Origin: Porphyromonas pogonae
GTDB lineage: Bacteria > Bacteroidota > Bacteroidia > Bacteroidales > Porphyromonadaceae
DNA: 64,000 nucleotides
NCBI RefSeq assembly: GCF_036320655.1
Contig: NZ_CP143258.1
Location: forward strand, 1,426,001 to 1,490,000
Direction of reading: 5' to 3'
Shown: one piece after another, positions 37,032 through 44,914 of the stretch
Layout of the letters: the number at the start of each line of letters is the position of its first letter
Numbering within the stretch: the first letter of the stretch is position 1
Made by a program: the position numbers and the translations under genes
The notes under the pieces: model-generated
Told to the model about the DNA's origin: nothing
Database searches by the model: none
What the model saw: only the letters and a program-made list of their open reading frames with translations

Positions 37032-38971
37032 GTGATATAATACATCTTTTACCGGATAGCATTGCCAATCAGATTGCAGCCGGTGAGGTTATTCAACGTC
37101 CGGCTTCTGTGGTTAAGGAATTACTTGAAAACTCAGTAGATGCAGGTGCTACCAAAATACGCTTAGACATCAGTGAAGCCGGAAGAGAAGTCATCAAGGT
37201 GTCGGATAATGGCAAAGGTATGTCTCCCAATGATGCTCGTATGGCTTTTGAACGCCATGCGACATCTAAGATATCTGACATAGAAGGGCTTTTTAAACTT
37301 AAAACTATGGGTTTCAGAGGTGAGGCCTTGGCTTCTATTGCTGCGGTAGCACAAGTGGAGCTTACCACTAAGCAGTCTGAGGCGCAGCTAGGCACTTTAC
37401 TTACGATACATGGAAGTGAGGTACAGCATATAGAACCTGTAACAGCTTCTGAAGGCACTATTTTTACTGTAAGGAATCTTTTTTATAACGTACCGGCACG
37501 CCGTAAATTCCTTAAGACTAATGATACCGAATTCAGGCATATTATGACGGAATTTGAGCGTGTCGCCTTGGTCAATCCTGAAATATCTTTTTCTGTTTAT
37601 AATAGTGGACAGTTGGTACAAGAACTCCCTGCAGCCTCTTTGCGAGGGCGTATCTTGAGTATTATGGGAGGAAAGTTGGATAAAGATCTGTTGCCGGTAA
37701 GTCTGCAAAGTCCATTAGCTAATGTAAGCGGATATGTGGGGCGGCCTGAAGGTGCACGTAAAAGAGGTGCTAATCAATTCTTCTTCGTCAACGGAAGGTT
37801 TATGCGCCATCCTTATTTTCATAAAGCTCTCATGATGGCATATGAGCAACTTATACCTGTAGGTGCATCACCGAATTATTTTATTTATTTCAATTTGGAT
37901 CCGGCACTTATTGATGTCAATATACACCCCACCAAGACCGAGATCAAATTTGCTGATGAAAAGGCCATTTGGCAGTTGCTTATCGGTATTGTAAGAGAAA
38001 CGCTCAGTTCATCTGTGGCTATGCCTTCTATTGATTTTGAACAAAGTCATCTTATTGATATCCCCGTTTATAAGGGACGTACTGAAGAATCTTTGAAGAT
38101 GCCCGGCATGGGCTTAAAAGGTGATTATAATCCTTTTAGTCGTTCTTCTGGATCCGTTACTTCGCCTAATACACTTAATCGTCCTTTCCGTCCGCGTACG
38201 GAGCCTCAGATTGATTGGGCTGACCTGAAAAGTGATTTCGAGAAAGATGGAGAGATAATTTTACCATCGGACAATATTGATAGCATGCCTCAAAGCATAC
38301 CAGATAAAGAGGATAATTTATTTGAAGAGGAGATATTAGACTCTACTTCTGAGTCTGTCTATGAAACTAAGGCAGTCTCGCTTACTCCTGTTGCATTGGA
38401 TAATGTAGGGAAAAATGCTTTTTGCTATTTGTATAAGAATAGATATGTTGTTACGACCTTGAGCCGTGGTTTGGCTCTGATAGATTATCAGCGGGCACAA
38501 AAAAGAGTCCTTTATGAACAGTTTTTATCTGATTCTGCCAGTGGAGCCCTGGAGCAACAGCAGCTTATGTTTCCTGAGATTATAGAATTCCCACTCCGTA
38601 ATGTCTCAACAGCGGAGAAGGTGATGGACGAAATGTCTTCATTAGGATTCGATTTCTCTCCTTTGGGACAAGGGACCTATTCGGTGCTTTCTGCACCTTC
38701 TCTTATTATAACAGAGGCTGTAGAGGTTGTAAGAGATATTATCGATACAACTATTGACACCGGTAAAACGGGTGCAGAGCAACTAATGGAACTTATAGCA
38801 CTCAAGATTGCTGACTATAAATCCCGGTCAATAAGTAAATGTGTTTGCTTGGATGATGCTGAGATATTACTGGCACAACTCTTTGCTTCGGAAGAACCAA
38901 CCTTTACTCCTGATGGGAAGCTTATCATATCCATTATAAACGAAACAGATATAGATAAAATGTTTAGTTGA
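37028..38971 (+). CDS. mutL: DNA mismatch repair protein MutL
   Basis: A 647-residue MutL. The N-terminal GHKL ATPase is complete (ENSVDAGATKIR, DNGKGMS, FRGEALASIAAV, ATSKI), and the transducer domain includes PTKTEIKFADE. A long charged linker (about residues 345-465) leads to the C-terminal dimerisation domain. There the usual DQHAAHER-type endonuclease motif reads DYQRAQKRVLYE (from D486), with both histidines gone. The gene overlaps the small membrane protein gene by 4 bp and is last in the surA-like/OstA-like cluster. Mismatch-repair role is sure; nuclease activity is doubtful. Confidence 0.95.
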   Translation: MSDIIHLLPDSIANQIAAGEVIQRPASVVKELLENSVDAGATKIRLDISEAGREVIKVSDNGKGMSPNDARMAFERHATSKISDIEGLFKLKTMGFRGEALASIAAVAQVELTTKQSEAQLGTLLTIHGSEVQHIEPVTASEGTIFTVRNLFYNVPARRKFLKTNDTEFRHIMTEFERVALVNPEISFSVYNSGQLVQELPAASLRGRILSIMGGKLDKDLLPVSLQSPLANVSGYVGRPEGARKRGANQFFFVNGRFMRHPYFHKALMMAYEQLIPVGASPNYFIYFNLDPALIDVNIHPTKTEIKFADEKAIWQLLIGIVRETLSSSVAMPSIDFEQSHLIDIPVYKGRTEESLKMPGMGLKGDYNPFSRSSGSVTSPNTLNRPFRPRTEPQIDWADLKSDFEKDGEIILPSDNIDSMPQSIPDKEDNLFEEEILDSTSESVYETKAVSLTPVALDNVGKNAFCYLYKNRYVVTTLSRGLALIDYQRAQKRVLYEQFLSDSASGALEQQQLMFPEIIEFPLRNVSTAEKVMDEMSSLGFDFSPLGQGTYSVLSAPSLIITEAVEVVRDIIDTTIDTGKTGAEQLMELIALKIADYKSRSISKCVCLDDAEILLAQLFASEEPTFTPDGKLIISIINETDIDKMFS

Positions 38972-39226
38972 TGGAGGTGTATGCATGTATCAGCCTAGAA
39001 TATATTTTAGATTAAACTTAGTAAACGGAAAGATTGAGTGACTGTTATTATATGTCTCATCTTATAAATTATTATACACATCTGTAATATCTTTCTTTGC
39101 TCGATGCGAGATTAAGTGTGATTTGAAATTACAAAATTGTTTCAATATGCATTTGGTAGGGCTATTTGTATTAGTTTTTATATATCAGGGGAGATATTTT
39201 CTGTGCGGTAATACTTAGCCGGCTAA

Positions 39227-39256
39227 TTGTTATTTCATGGATTAGAGTTACCTTTG
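39227..39256 (+). promoter_or_regulatory. Promoter of hpt-adk
   Basis: TTG at 39227-39229 and TACCTTTG at 39249-39256 with a 19-bp spacer, a full Bacteroidetes-type promoter 19 bp upstream of the hpt ATG. It lies in the 300-bp gap after mutL, which otherwise shows only AT-rich DNA. Confidence 0.75.
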
Positions 39257-39275
39257 CGGGATAATCATCTAAAAT

Positions 39276-39815
39276 ATGGAGCAGGTTAAAGTAAAAGACT
39301 ATACTTTTGAGCTATACCTTAAGCATGAGGTTATCCAACAAGCCATCAATGAGATGGCTGTAAAAATAAAGGCTGATTTCAAGGGTAAAGATCCTTTGTT
39401 CGTGTGTATTATGAACGGATCCTTTATGTTTGCGGCAGAGTTGATGTTGGCTATTGATGAGAGTTACGAGGTGGCTTTTGCTCGTTACTCCAGTTATGAG
39501 GGAACATCAAGTACAATGCAATTGAAAGAAATTATGCCCGTAACACAGTCACTTGAAGGGCGCACAGTTGTAGTGCTTGAAGATCTTATTGACACGGGTT
39601 ATACTATGCAGTGTGTCAAAGATAGATTCCTGAATCTTGGTGCTAAAGAAGTCTATATTGCAGCAATGTTGATCAAGCCTGAGGCTTTGTTATGTGACGT
39701 AAAGACGGATTATATTGCGTTGGAAATAGAAAACAAATTCATTGTAGGGCATGGATTGGACTATGATGGCTTTGGACGAATGTACAAAGATATTTATCAG
39801 CTGAAGCAAGAGTGA
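39276..39815 (+). CDS. hpt: Hypoxanthine phosphoribosyltransferase
   Basis: A 179-residue purine salvage enzyme that makes IMP or GMP from hypoxanthine or guanine and PRPP. The PRPP-binding loop VVVLEDLIDTGYTM (residues about 96-109), the flexible-loop SSYEGTSST and the base-binding end VGHGLDYDGFGRM are all present. Length matches the family. It has a consensus promoter 19 bp upstream and is followed 57 bp later by adk, a sensible purine-nucleotide operon. Confidence 0.95.
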   Translation: MEQVKVKDYTFELYLKHEVIQQAINEMAVKIKADFKGKDPLFVCIMNGSFMFAAELMLAIDESYEVAFARYSSYEGTSSTMQLKEIMPVTQSLEGRTVVVLEDLIDTGYTMQCVKDRFLNLGAKEVYIAAMLIKPEALLCDVKTDYIALEIENKFIVGHGLDYDGFGRMYKDIYQLKQE

Positions 39816-39872
39816 TTGTGTAAAGCTGGTGTTTTTTGATAAATCTTACTAATTAATTTCAAGAGAAGAGAA

Positions 39873-40442
39873 ATGTTGAATTTGATTATTTTCGGTGCTC
39901 CCGGTTCGGGCAAAGGCACACAAAGTGAAGAGTTGATAAGTAAATATGGCTTTGACCATGTATCGACGGGAGATTTACTTCGCGCCGAAATGAAAGCAGA
40001 AAGCGAGCTGGGAAAGACCGCCAAGCAATATATTGACAATGGGCAGTTGGTTCCGGACTCTTTGATTATTGATATGATAGAAAAGGTGCTTGAGGAAAAG
40101 AAACCTCAAAAAGGCCTTATTCTTGATGGCTTTCCTAGAACAGTGGCTCAGGCTGAAGCCTTGGGCGAGTTACTTGCCAAGCATGATACACGTGTGCATG
40201 CTGTAATAGACTTGCAAGTTCCGGAGGAAGAACTGATCGATAGGCTTTTGAAGAGAGGTTTGGAAAGTGGACGTAGTGATGATAATTTGGAAACAATACA
40301 AAAGAGACTTCATGTTTATCATGCACAAACAGCTCCAATAGCAGAATATTATGCCTCAAAAGGGACTCATAATGCTATTTTAGGTACAGGGTCTATTGAG
40401 GACATCTCACATCGCATAAGTGAAGTTATCGATAAACTTTAA
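39873..40442 (+). CDS. adk: Adenylate kinase
   Basis: A 189-residue adenylate kinase, short-lid form, interconverting ATP + AMP and 2 ADP. The P-loop GAPGSGKGT lies at residues 7-15. The AMP-binding segments STGDLLRAEM and LDGFPRTVAQAEAL are present, and the lid lacks the zinc-binding insert of long adenylate kinases (RGLESGRSDDN). It is downstream of hpt and probably co-transcribed. A small hairpin (AGCGAA/TTCGCT, 40478-40492) follows the stop. Confidence 0.96.
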   Translation: MLNLIIFGAPGSGKGTQSEELISKYGFDHVSTGDLLRAEMKAESELGKTAKQYIDNGQLVPDSLIIDMIEKVLEEKKPQKGLILDGFPRTVAQAEALGELLAKHDTRVHAVIDLQVPEEELIDRLLKRGLESGRSDDNLETIQKRLHVYHAQTAPIAEYYASKGTHNAILGTGSIEDISHRISEVIDKL

Positions 40443-40477
40443 TAACTTGCTTCTTTTGTAATGATGCAGAAAGGAAT

Positions 40478-40498
40478 AGCGAACTTTTCGCTGTTTTT
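40478..40498 (+). terminator. Weak terminator after adk
   Basis: AGCGAA (40478-40483) and TTCGCT (40487-40492) around CTT, followed by GTTTTT. Short stem, so only a weak terminator. Confidence 0.45.
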
Positions 40499-40639
40499 GA
40501 GATTGTGATCGCATTGATCATTCCACTATCGAGTATCAGAGCCTTTGTTTCTCTTTATATGCACGCATGAGTGTGTTATTATAGGAAGGGACAAAGGTTT
40601 AGTAATTTAAGTGATTTTCACAATATAAAAGTAAATAAT

Positions 40640-41839
40640 ATGGCAGCAGAGTCAAATTTTGTTGATTATGTAAAAATATATTGTCGTTCGGGAAAGGGCG
40701 GTAGAGGATCTTCTCATTTTAGGAGAGAGAAATATATACCCAAAGGAGGTCCCGATGGAGGTGATGGTGGCCGAGGAGGGCATATATACCTGCGTGCAAA
40801 CAGAAATTACTGGACTTTGCTGCATCTCAAATATGACAGACATATTCTAGCGACCGCAGGAAAGTCAGGAAGTGCCAAAAGAAGCACCGGTGGTGATGGA
40901 GAAGACAGGGTCATAGAAGTGCCAACGGGCACTGTAGTATATGATGCAGAGACCGGGGAGTTTATCTGTGATCTTACTGAGCATGAACAGCAGGTAATGT
41001 TGTTGCGTGGGGGTAAGGGCGGAAAAGGCAATACTCACTTCAAAACATCAACTAATCAGGCTCCGAGATATGCTCAGCCGGGTGAACCTGCGCGCGAACG
41101 TACAATTATACTTCAACTCAAAATGCTTGCTGATGTAGGTCTTGTCGGTTTGCCCAATGCGGGTAAATCTACATTGTTGTCTGTTATTACAGCGGCAAAG
41201 CCTAAGATTGCCAATTATCCTTTTACTACACTCGAACCCAATTTGGGTATTGTATCATATCGGGATAATAAGTCTTTCGTAATGGCTGATATTCCGGGCA
41301 TTATAGAAGGAGCTTCAGAGGGTAAAGGTTTGGGATTGAGATTTCTTAGACATATTGAGCGCAATGCTTTACTCCTCTTTATGATACCGGCGGATACACA
41401 GCATATTCGTGAAGAATACGAGTTGTTGCTCAGTGAGTTGGTCAAGTACAATGAAGATCTTGTAGGTAAGCGCAAGGTATTGGCTATAACTAAGTGTGAC
41501 CTCATTGATGAAGAGCTGCAAGAGATGCTCAAAGCTGAGTTGCCTGAGGGATTACCTATTGTTTTTATCTCTTCAGTTGCACACATGGGACTTGACAAGC
41601 TTAAAGATACATTATGGCAAGAGCTCAATCGTGAAACAAAGCATGAAGCCCAGCGTATAGTGCATAAACCAATGGATATAACATCTCTTCAGTGGGATGA
41701 TGAGGATGATTTTATACCGAAGTCTGATGAACAAGACGATGATGAATGGGATGAGGCAGATGAAGATTTTGAATTTGAGTTGGAAGAAGAAGGAGAAGAC
41801 TCTATATATCCTGAAACAGATGATGAGGGCAAGAAATAG
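40640..41839 (+). CDS. obg: Ribosome-associated GTPase ObgE/CgtA
   Basis: A 399-residue essential GTPase acting in 50S subunit assembly and stress control. The glycine-rich Obg fold is clear ([41 protein letters not shown]). The G domain has [20 protein letters not shown] and TKCDL. The C-terminus is an acidic tail (repeated DE) as in many Obg proteins. The start at 40640 ([11 protein letters not shown]) gives the normal N-terminus; an in-frame start at 40571 would add 23 unrelated residues. A 197-bp gap precedes it, without a clear promoter. Confidence 0.95.
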   Translation: MAAESNFVDYVKIYCRSGKGGRGSSHFRREKYIPKGGPDGGDGGRGGHIYLRANRNYWTLLHLKYDRHILATAGKSGSAKRSTGGDGEDRVIEVPTGTVVYDAETGEFICDLTEHEQQVMLLRGGKGGKGNTHFKTSTNQAPRYAQPGEPARERTIILQLKMLADVGLVGLPNAGKSTLLSVITAAKPKIANYPFTTLEPNLGIVSYRDNKSFVMADIPGIIEGASEGKGLGLRFLRHIERNALLLFMIPADTQHIREEYELLLSELVKYNEDLVGKRKVLAITKCDLIDEELQEMLKAELPEGLPIVFISSVAHMGLDKLKDTLWQELNRETKHEAQRIVHKPMDITSLQWDDEDDFIPKSDEQDDDEWDEADEDFEFELEEEGEDSIYPETDDEGKK

Positions 41840-41881
41840 CTTACTAATCTATTGTTCTTAATTACCCCAAAAGATTCTGTG

Positions 41882-42574
41882 ATGACTGTACCTAATATAA
41901 CTTTTGACCCTCAGGTCTTAACCCTTTGTGCCGGTTTTAGAGTGGGGGTAATACGTTTTGATATTCAAGGAACCAAGGATACGGACTTACTTTACAACGA
42001 TTTTGATGACTGCGGTATCGGAATGAAAAGGTATAATGTATCAGATCTAAAAGAACGTCCGGCTATTAAAGCCACACGTCTGGCATATAAAGCATTCGGT
42101 AAGGACCCCAATCGTTATAGACCAGCTGCTGAGCAGTTGGGCAGGCGTTTGTTGAATGATTTGGGGTTGTATCGCGTAAGTCCCCTGGTCGATTTTGGGA
42201 ATCTTATTTCGCTATCCACAGGTTTTTCTGTAGGATTGTTCGATTTCGAGACCATACAAATGCCTATTTTATTCAGGGTGGGCATAGATAATGATGTGTT
42301 TGAAGGTATAGGTCGAGGTATAATGAATATAGCGGGACTACCGGTATATTGTGATGAGCATGGTCCTTTTGCTACTCCTACCAGTGATCATGAGCGTACT
42401 AAGATTCAGCAATATACTTCAAAGGTTTTGATGTTCATAAATGATTTTGGTTCTCAGTCTTTTTCAACTGATAGAGACCTCTTGGCAGATGCTCTTGCCG
42501 AGGTTAAACTTATGTTGCCAAAATACTTTGATGTTGTTGCGTTTGAAACAAATATTGAATCTCCAGTGTTATAA
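41882..42574 (+). CDS. B3/B4 tRNA-binding-domain protein
   Basis: A 230-residue stand-alone B3/B4 domain of the type found in the beta subunit of phenylalanyl-tRNA synthetase. Characteristic stretches are VLTLCAGFRVGVIRFDIQG, KAFGKDPNRYRPAAEQLGRRLL and LVDFGNLISLSTGFSVGLFD. It has no synthetase catalytic domain, so by analogy it may edit or bind aminoacyl-tRNA or an amino acid. The start at 41882 (MTVPNITFDPQVL) is an ATG; an in-frame TTG at 41852 would add ten residues. It is 42 bp after obg and probably in one transcript. Confidence 0.8.
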   Translation: MTVPNITFDPQVLTLCAGFRVGVIRFDIQGTKDTDLLYNDFDDCGIGMKRYNVSDLKERPAIKATRLAYKAFGKDPNRYRPAAEQLGRRLLNDLGLYRVSPLVDFGNLISLSTGFSVGLFDFETIQMPILFRVGIDNDVFEGIGRGIMNIAGLPVYCDEHGPFATPTSDHERTKIQQYTSKVLMFINDFGSQSFSTDRDLLADALAEVKLMLPKYFDVVAFETNIESPVL

Positions 42575-42633
42575 CTATGACACAAAACGCCTTAAAAGCG
42601 AATAAAGATTTATATTAAAAAAACGAAGCAACA

Positions 42634-42837
42634 ATGGTTCAGAAAATTGGAGAAAATGCAGGATGTGTGTGGAGAGCACTGAACGATTTTGGGAAGATGG
42701 ACGTAAAACAACTCAAGAAAGTGACCAAAATCAGGTTGGATAAGGACCTCTATGCGGCTTTAGGCTGGCTGGCAAAAGAGGGGAAATTGAATTTTGAGGA
42801 TGATGGAGATGACTTGAAAATATCCGTTATTTATTAA
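42634..42837 (+). CDS. Small winged-helix protein (DUF2582 type)
   Basis: A 67-residue protein, all winged helix: MVQKIGENAGCVWRALNDF, MDVKQLKKVTKIRLDKDLYAALGWLAKEGKLNFED. This matches the DUF2582 family of small Bacteroidetes proteins with an HTH fold. The ligand and target are unknown. It sits between the B3/B4 protein and the rimP promoter and ends in AT-rich sequence. Probably transcribed with the gene before it. Confidence 0.75.
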   Translation: MVQKIGENAGCVWRALNDFGKMDVKQLKKVTKIRLDKDLYAALGWLAKEGKLNFEDDGDDLKISVIY

Positions 42838-42883
42838 TTTTTTCAATTTAAACATTACTTGGTTAAATTAGATAAGTAATATT

Positions 42884-42913
42884 TTGCATAAAACATATAA
42901 TTACTTATCTTTG
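42884..42913 (+). promoter_or_regulatory. Promoter of rimP-nusA-infB
   Basis: TTG at 42884-42886 and TATCTTTG at 42906-42913 with a 19-bp spacer, a full consensus promoter. The transcript would start near 42920, leaving an 85-nt leader before rimP. Confidence 0.8.
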
Positions 42914-42930
42914 TTATCCGAAAGGTGTGT

Positions 42931-42967
42931 GGAGGAGGCGATAGACGGCTTTCTCCATTCTTTTTTT
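42931..42967 (+). terminator. Attenuator-like hairpin with T-run in the rimP leader
   Basis: GGAGGAGGC (42931-42939) pairs with GCTTTCTCC (42948-42956) over nine pairs including two G-U, then ATTCTTTTTTT follows. It sits between the promoter and the rimP start, so it would end or pause transcription inside the leader. Confidence 0.6.
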
Positions 42968-43006
42968 ATGATTTTGAATTCAGACTTTTTTAATATGTAA
43001 TCCTTT

Positions 43007-43477
43007 ATGGTACAACAGGCATTAATAAAGACCCTTGTCGATGAGTTTATACAAACTCATGGAGTGGATTTGTTCCCAGTGGATGTAGTAGTCCATCCCG
43101 GCAATAGGATTGTGGTCGAAGTTGATAATGAAAAAGGTGTTTTTATTGACGACTGTGTAGCACTAAGTAAATATATTGAGTCCAAGTTGGAGCGTGAAGT
43201 GGAAGACTTCGAATTGGAAGTCGGCTCTTGTGGTTTGACCTCACCGTTCAAAGTCCTTCGCCAGTATACCAAGAATATTGATGGTGAGATTGAGGTATTG
43301 AGAAAAGGTGGAGTCAAAGAAAAAGGAATACTCAAGTCTGCAGATGATGATAAAATAACATTGCATGTAGAGCGTATGGTAAAGCCTGAAGGAGAGAAGA
43401 GAAAACGAAAAGTTGAAGCGTTGATTGAGATTCCGATGTCAGAGATACTTCAAGCAAAACGAGTAATAAAGATTTAA
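43007..43477 (+). CDS. rimP: Ribosome maturation factor RimP
   Basis: A 156-residue RimP, needed for 30S subunit maturation. The two-domain pattern is seen in VVVHPGNRIVVEVDNEKGVFIDDC, LEVGSCGLTSPFKVLRQYTKNI and the C-terminal Sm-like part (KGILKSADDDKITLHVE). It heads the rimP-nusA-infB operon, a conserved order in bacteria. It starts 94 bp after the -7 box, after an attenuator-like hairpin, and precedes nusA by 15 bp. Confidence 0.93.
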   Translation: MVQQALIKTLVDEFIQTHGVDLFPVDVVVHPGNRIVVEVDNEKGVFIDDCVALSKYIESKLEREVEDFELEVGSCGLTSPFKVLRQYTKNIDGEIEVLRKGGVKEKGILKSADDDKITLHVERMVKPEGEKRKRKVEALIEIPMSEILQAKRVIKI

Positions 43478-43492
43478 GAATTATAATAATTT

Positions 43493-44848
43493 ATGGCCAA
43501 AAAGGAAGAAACTGTCAGCTTAATTGATTCGTTAGCTGAATTTAAAGAGCTTAAGAGTATTGATAAAGAGACAATGATTCACGTCTTGGAAGACTCTTTC
43601 CGCAATGTATTGGCGAAGATGTTCGGTTCTGACGAGAATTTTGACGTAATTATCAATCCTGAGAAAGGTGACTTTGAGATCTGGCGTACTCGCGTTGTTG
43701 TTGAAGACGGAGCAGTGAGTGATGCCAGTAAAGAAGTCGGTCTTACAGAATCCCATGTGATTGACCCTGAAGCTGAAGTTGGTGATGAGGTTACTGATTC
43801 GGTGAACTTTGCTGCTTTTGGCCGTAGAGCTGTATTGAATTTAAGACAAGCTTTGTCAAGTAAAATACTTGAATTGCAAAAGAGTAATTTCTATAATGTA
43901 TTTTCACAAAAAGTGGGAGAGCTTGTTTCTGCCGAGGTATACCAAGTCTGGAAGCGTGAAGCATTGCTTATTGACGATGAAGGTAATGAGTTGCTTATGC
44001 CCAAGAACGAACAGATCCCCGGGGATTTTTTCAGAAAAGGTGAAACTGTTCATGCTGTTATTGAGCGCGTCGAGAACGAAAATAATAACCCTAAAGTTAT
44101 TTTGTCTCGCACTAGCGGAGATTTTTTGAAAAGACTATTGGAGCTCAATGTGCCGGAAATAGCCGATGGACTTATTACAGTAAGAGCTGTGGCTCGTGTA
44201 CCTGGAGAAAGAGCTAAGATTGCTGTTGAGTCTTATGACGACCGTATTGATCCTGTGGGAGCTTGTGTCGGCATGAACGGTTCACGTATCAGAGGTATTG
44301 TAAGAGAGCTCAAAGGCGAGAATATTGATGTTACCACCTATACATCCAATCCGATATTGTTTATACAGAGAGCGTTGAGCCCGGCCAAAGTTTCCGCTAT
44401 CTCTTTGATTGAAGATGAGCAGAGAGCAGAGGTTTATTTGCGTCCTGATGAAGTGCCATTAGCTATAGGCAAGAATGCTTCAAACTTAAAATTGGCTTCA
44501 TTGCTCACCGGTTACAGAATAGAAGTATTCCGTGATGTCGAAAACCAAGGAGAGGAAGATATTTACTTAGATGAATTCTCGGATGAAATCGATGCATGGG
44601 TAATTGATGTTCTCAAGAATATTGGTTGTACTACAGCTAAATCTGTTTTGCGTAAAACTCGTGAAGAGTTGATCAAAACAACTGACTTGGAAGAGTCTAC
44701 TATTGATAATGTATTAGATATTCTCAAAGCAGAGTTTAGCGATATGGATGAAGAGTCTACTGATGATAGTGAAGAAAACTCTAATCATGAAATTCCTGAA
44801 GAAGGTGCCGCGGAGGCTGTAGAAGATGAAGAGATTGAAAAACCTTAA
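43493..44848 (+). CDS. nusA: Transcription termination/antitermination factor NusA
   Basis: A 451-residue NusA. The N-terminal RNA-polymerase-binding domain (LIDSLAEFKELKSIDKETMIHVLEDSFRNVLAK) is followed by the S1 domain and two KH domains (GACVGMNGSRIRGIVRELKGENIDV, VPLAIGKNASNLKLASLLTGYRIEV). A short C-terminal acidic tail (SDMDEESTDDSEEN) takes the place of the E. coli repeat domains. It affects pausing and termination. It lies between rimP and infB, and could act on the attenuator-like hairpin in the operon's own leader. Confidence 0.95.
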   Translation: MAKKEETVSLIDSLAEFKELKSIDKETMIHVLEDSFRNVLAKMFGSDENFDVIINPEKGDFEIWRTRVVVEDGAVSDASKEVGLTESHVIDPEAEVGDEVTDSVNFAAFGRRAVLNLRQALSSKILELQKSNFYNVFSQKVGELVSAEVYQVWKREALLIDDEGNELLMPKNEQIPGDFFRKGETVHAVIERVENENNNPKVILSRTSGDFLKRLLELNVPEIADGLITVRAVARVPGERAKIAVESYDDRIDPVGACVGMNGSRIRGIVRELKGENIDVTTYTSNPILFIQRALSPAKVSAISLIEDEQRAEVYLRPDEVPLAIGKNASNLKLASLLTGYRIEVFRDVENQGEEDIYLDEFSDEIDAWVIDVLKNIGCTTAKSVLRKTREELIKTTDLEESTIDNVLDILKAEFSDMDEESTDDSEENSNHEIPEEGAAEAVEDEEIEKP

Positions 44849-44914
44849 GATAGTAGGGATGAAAAATGAGTAATATATTGATAATTTAAACGTGGAGGAA
44901 GGGAAGAAGCAGTT

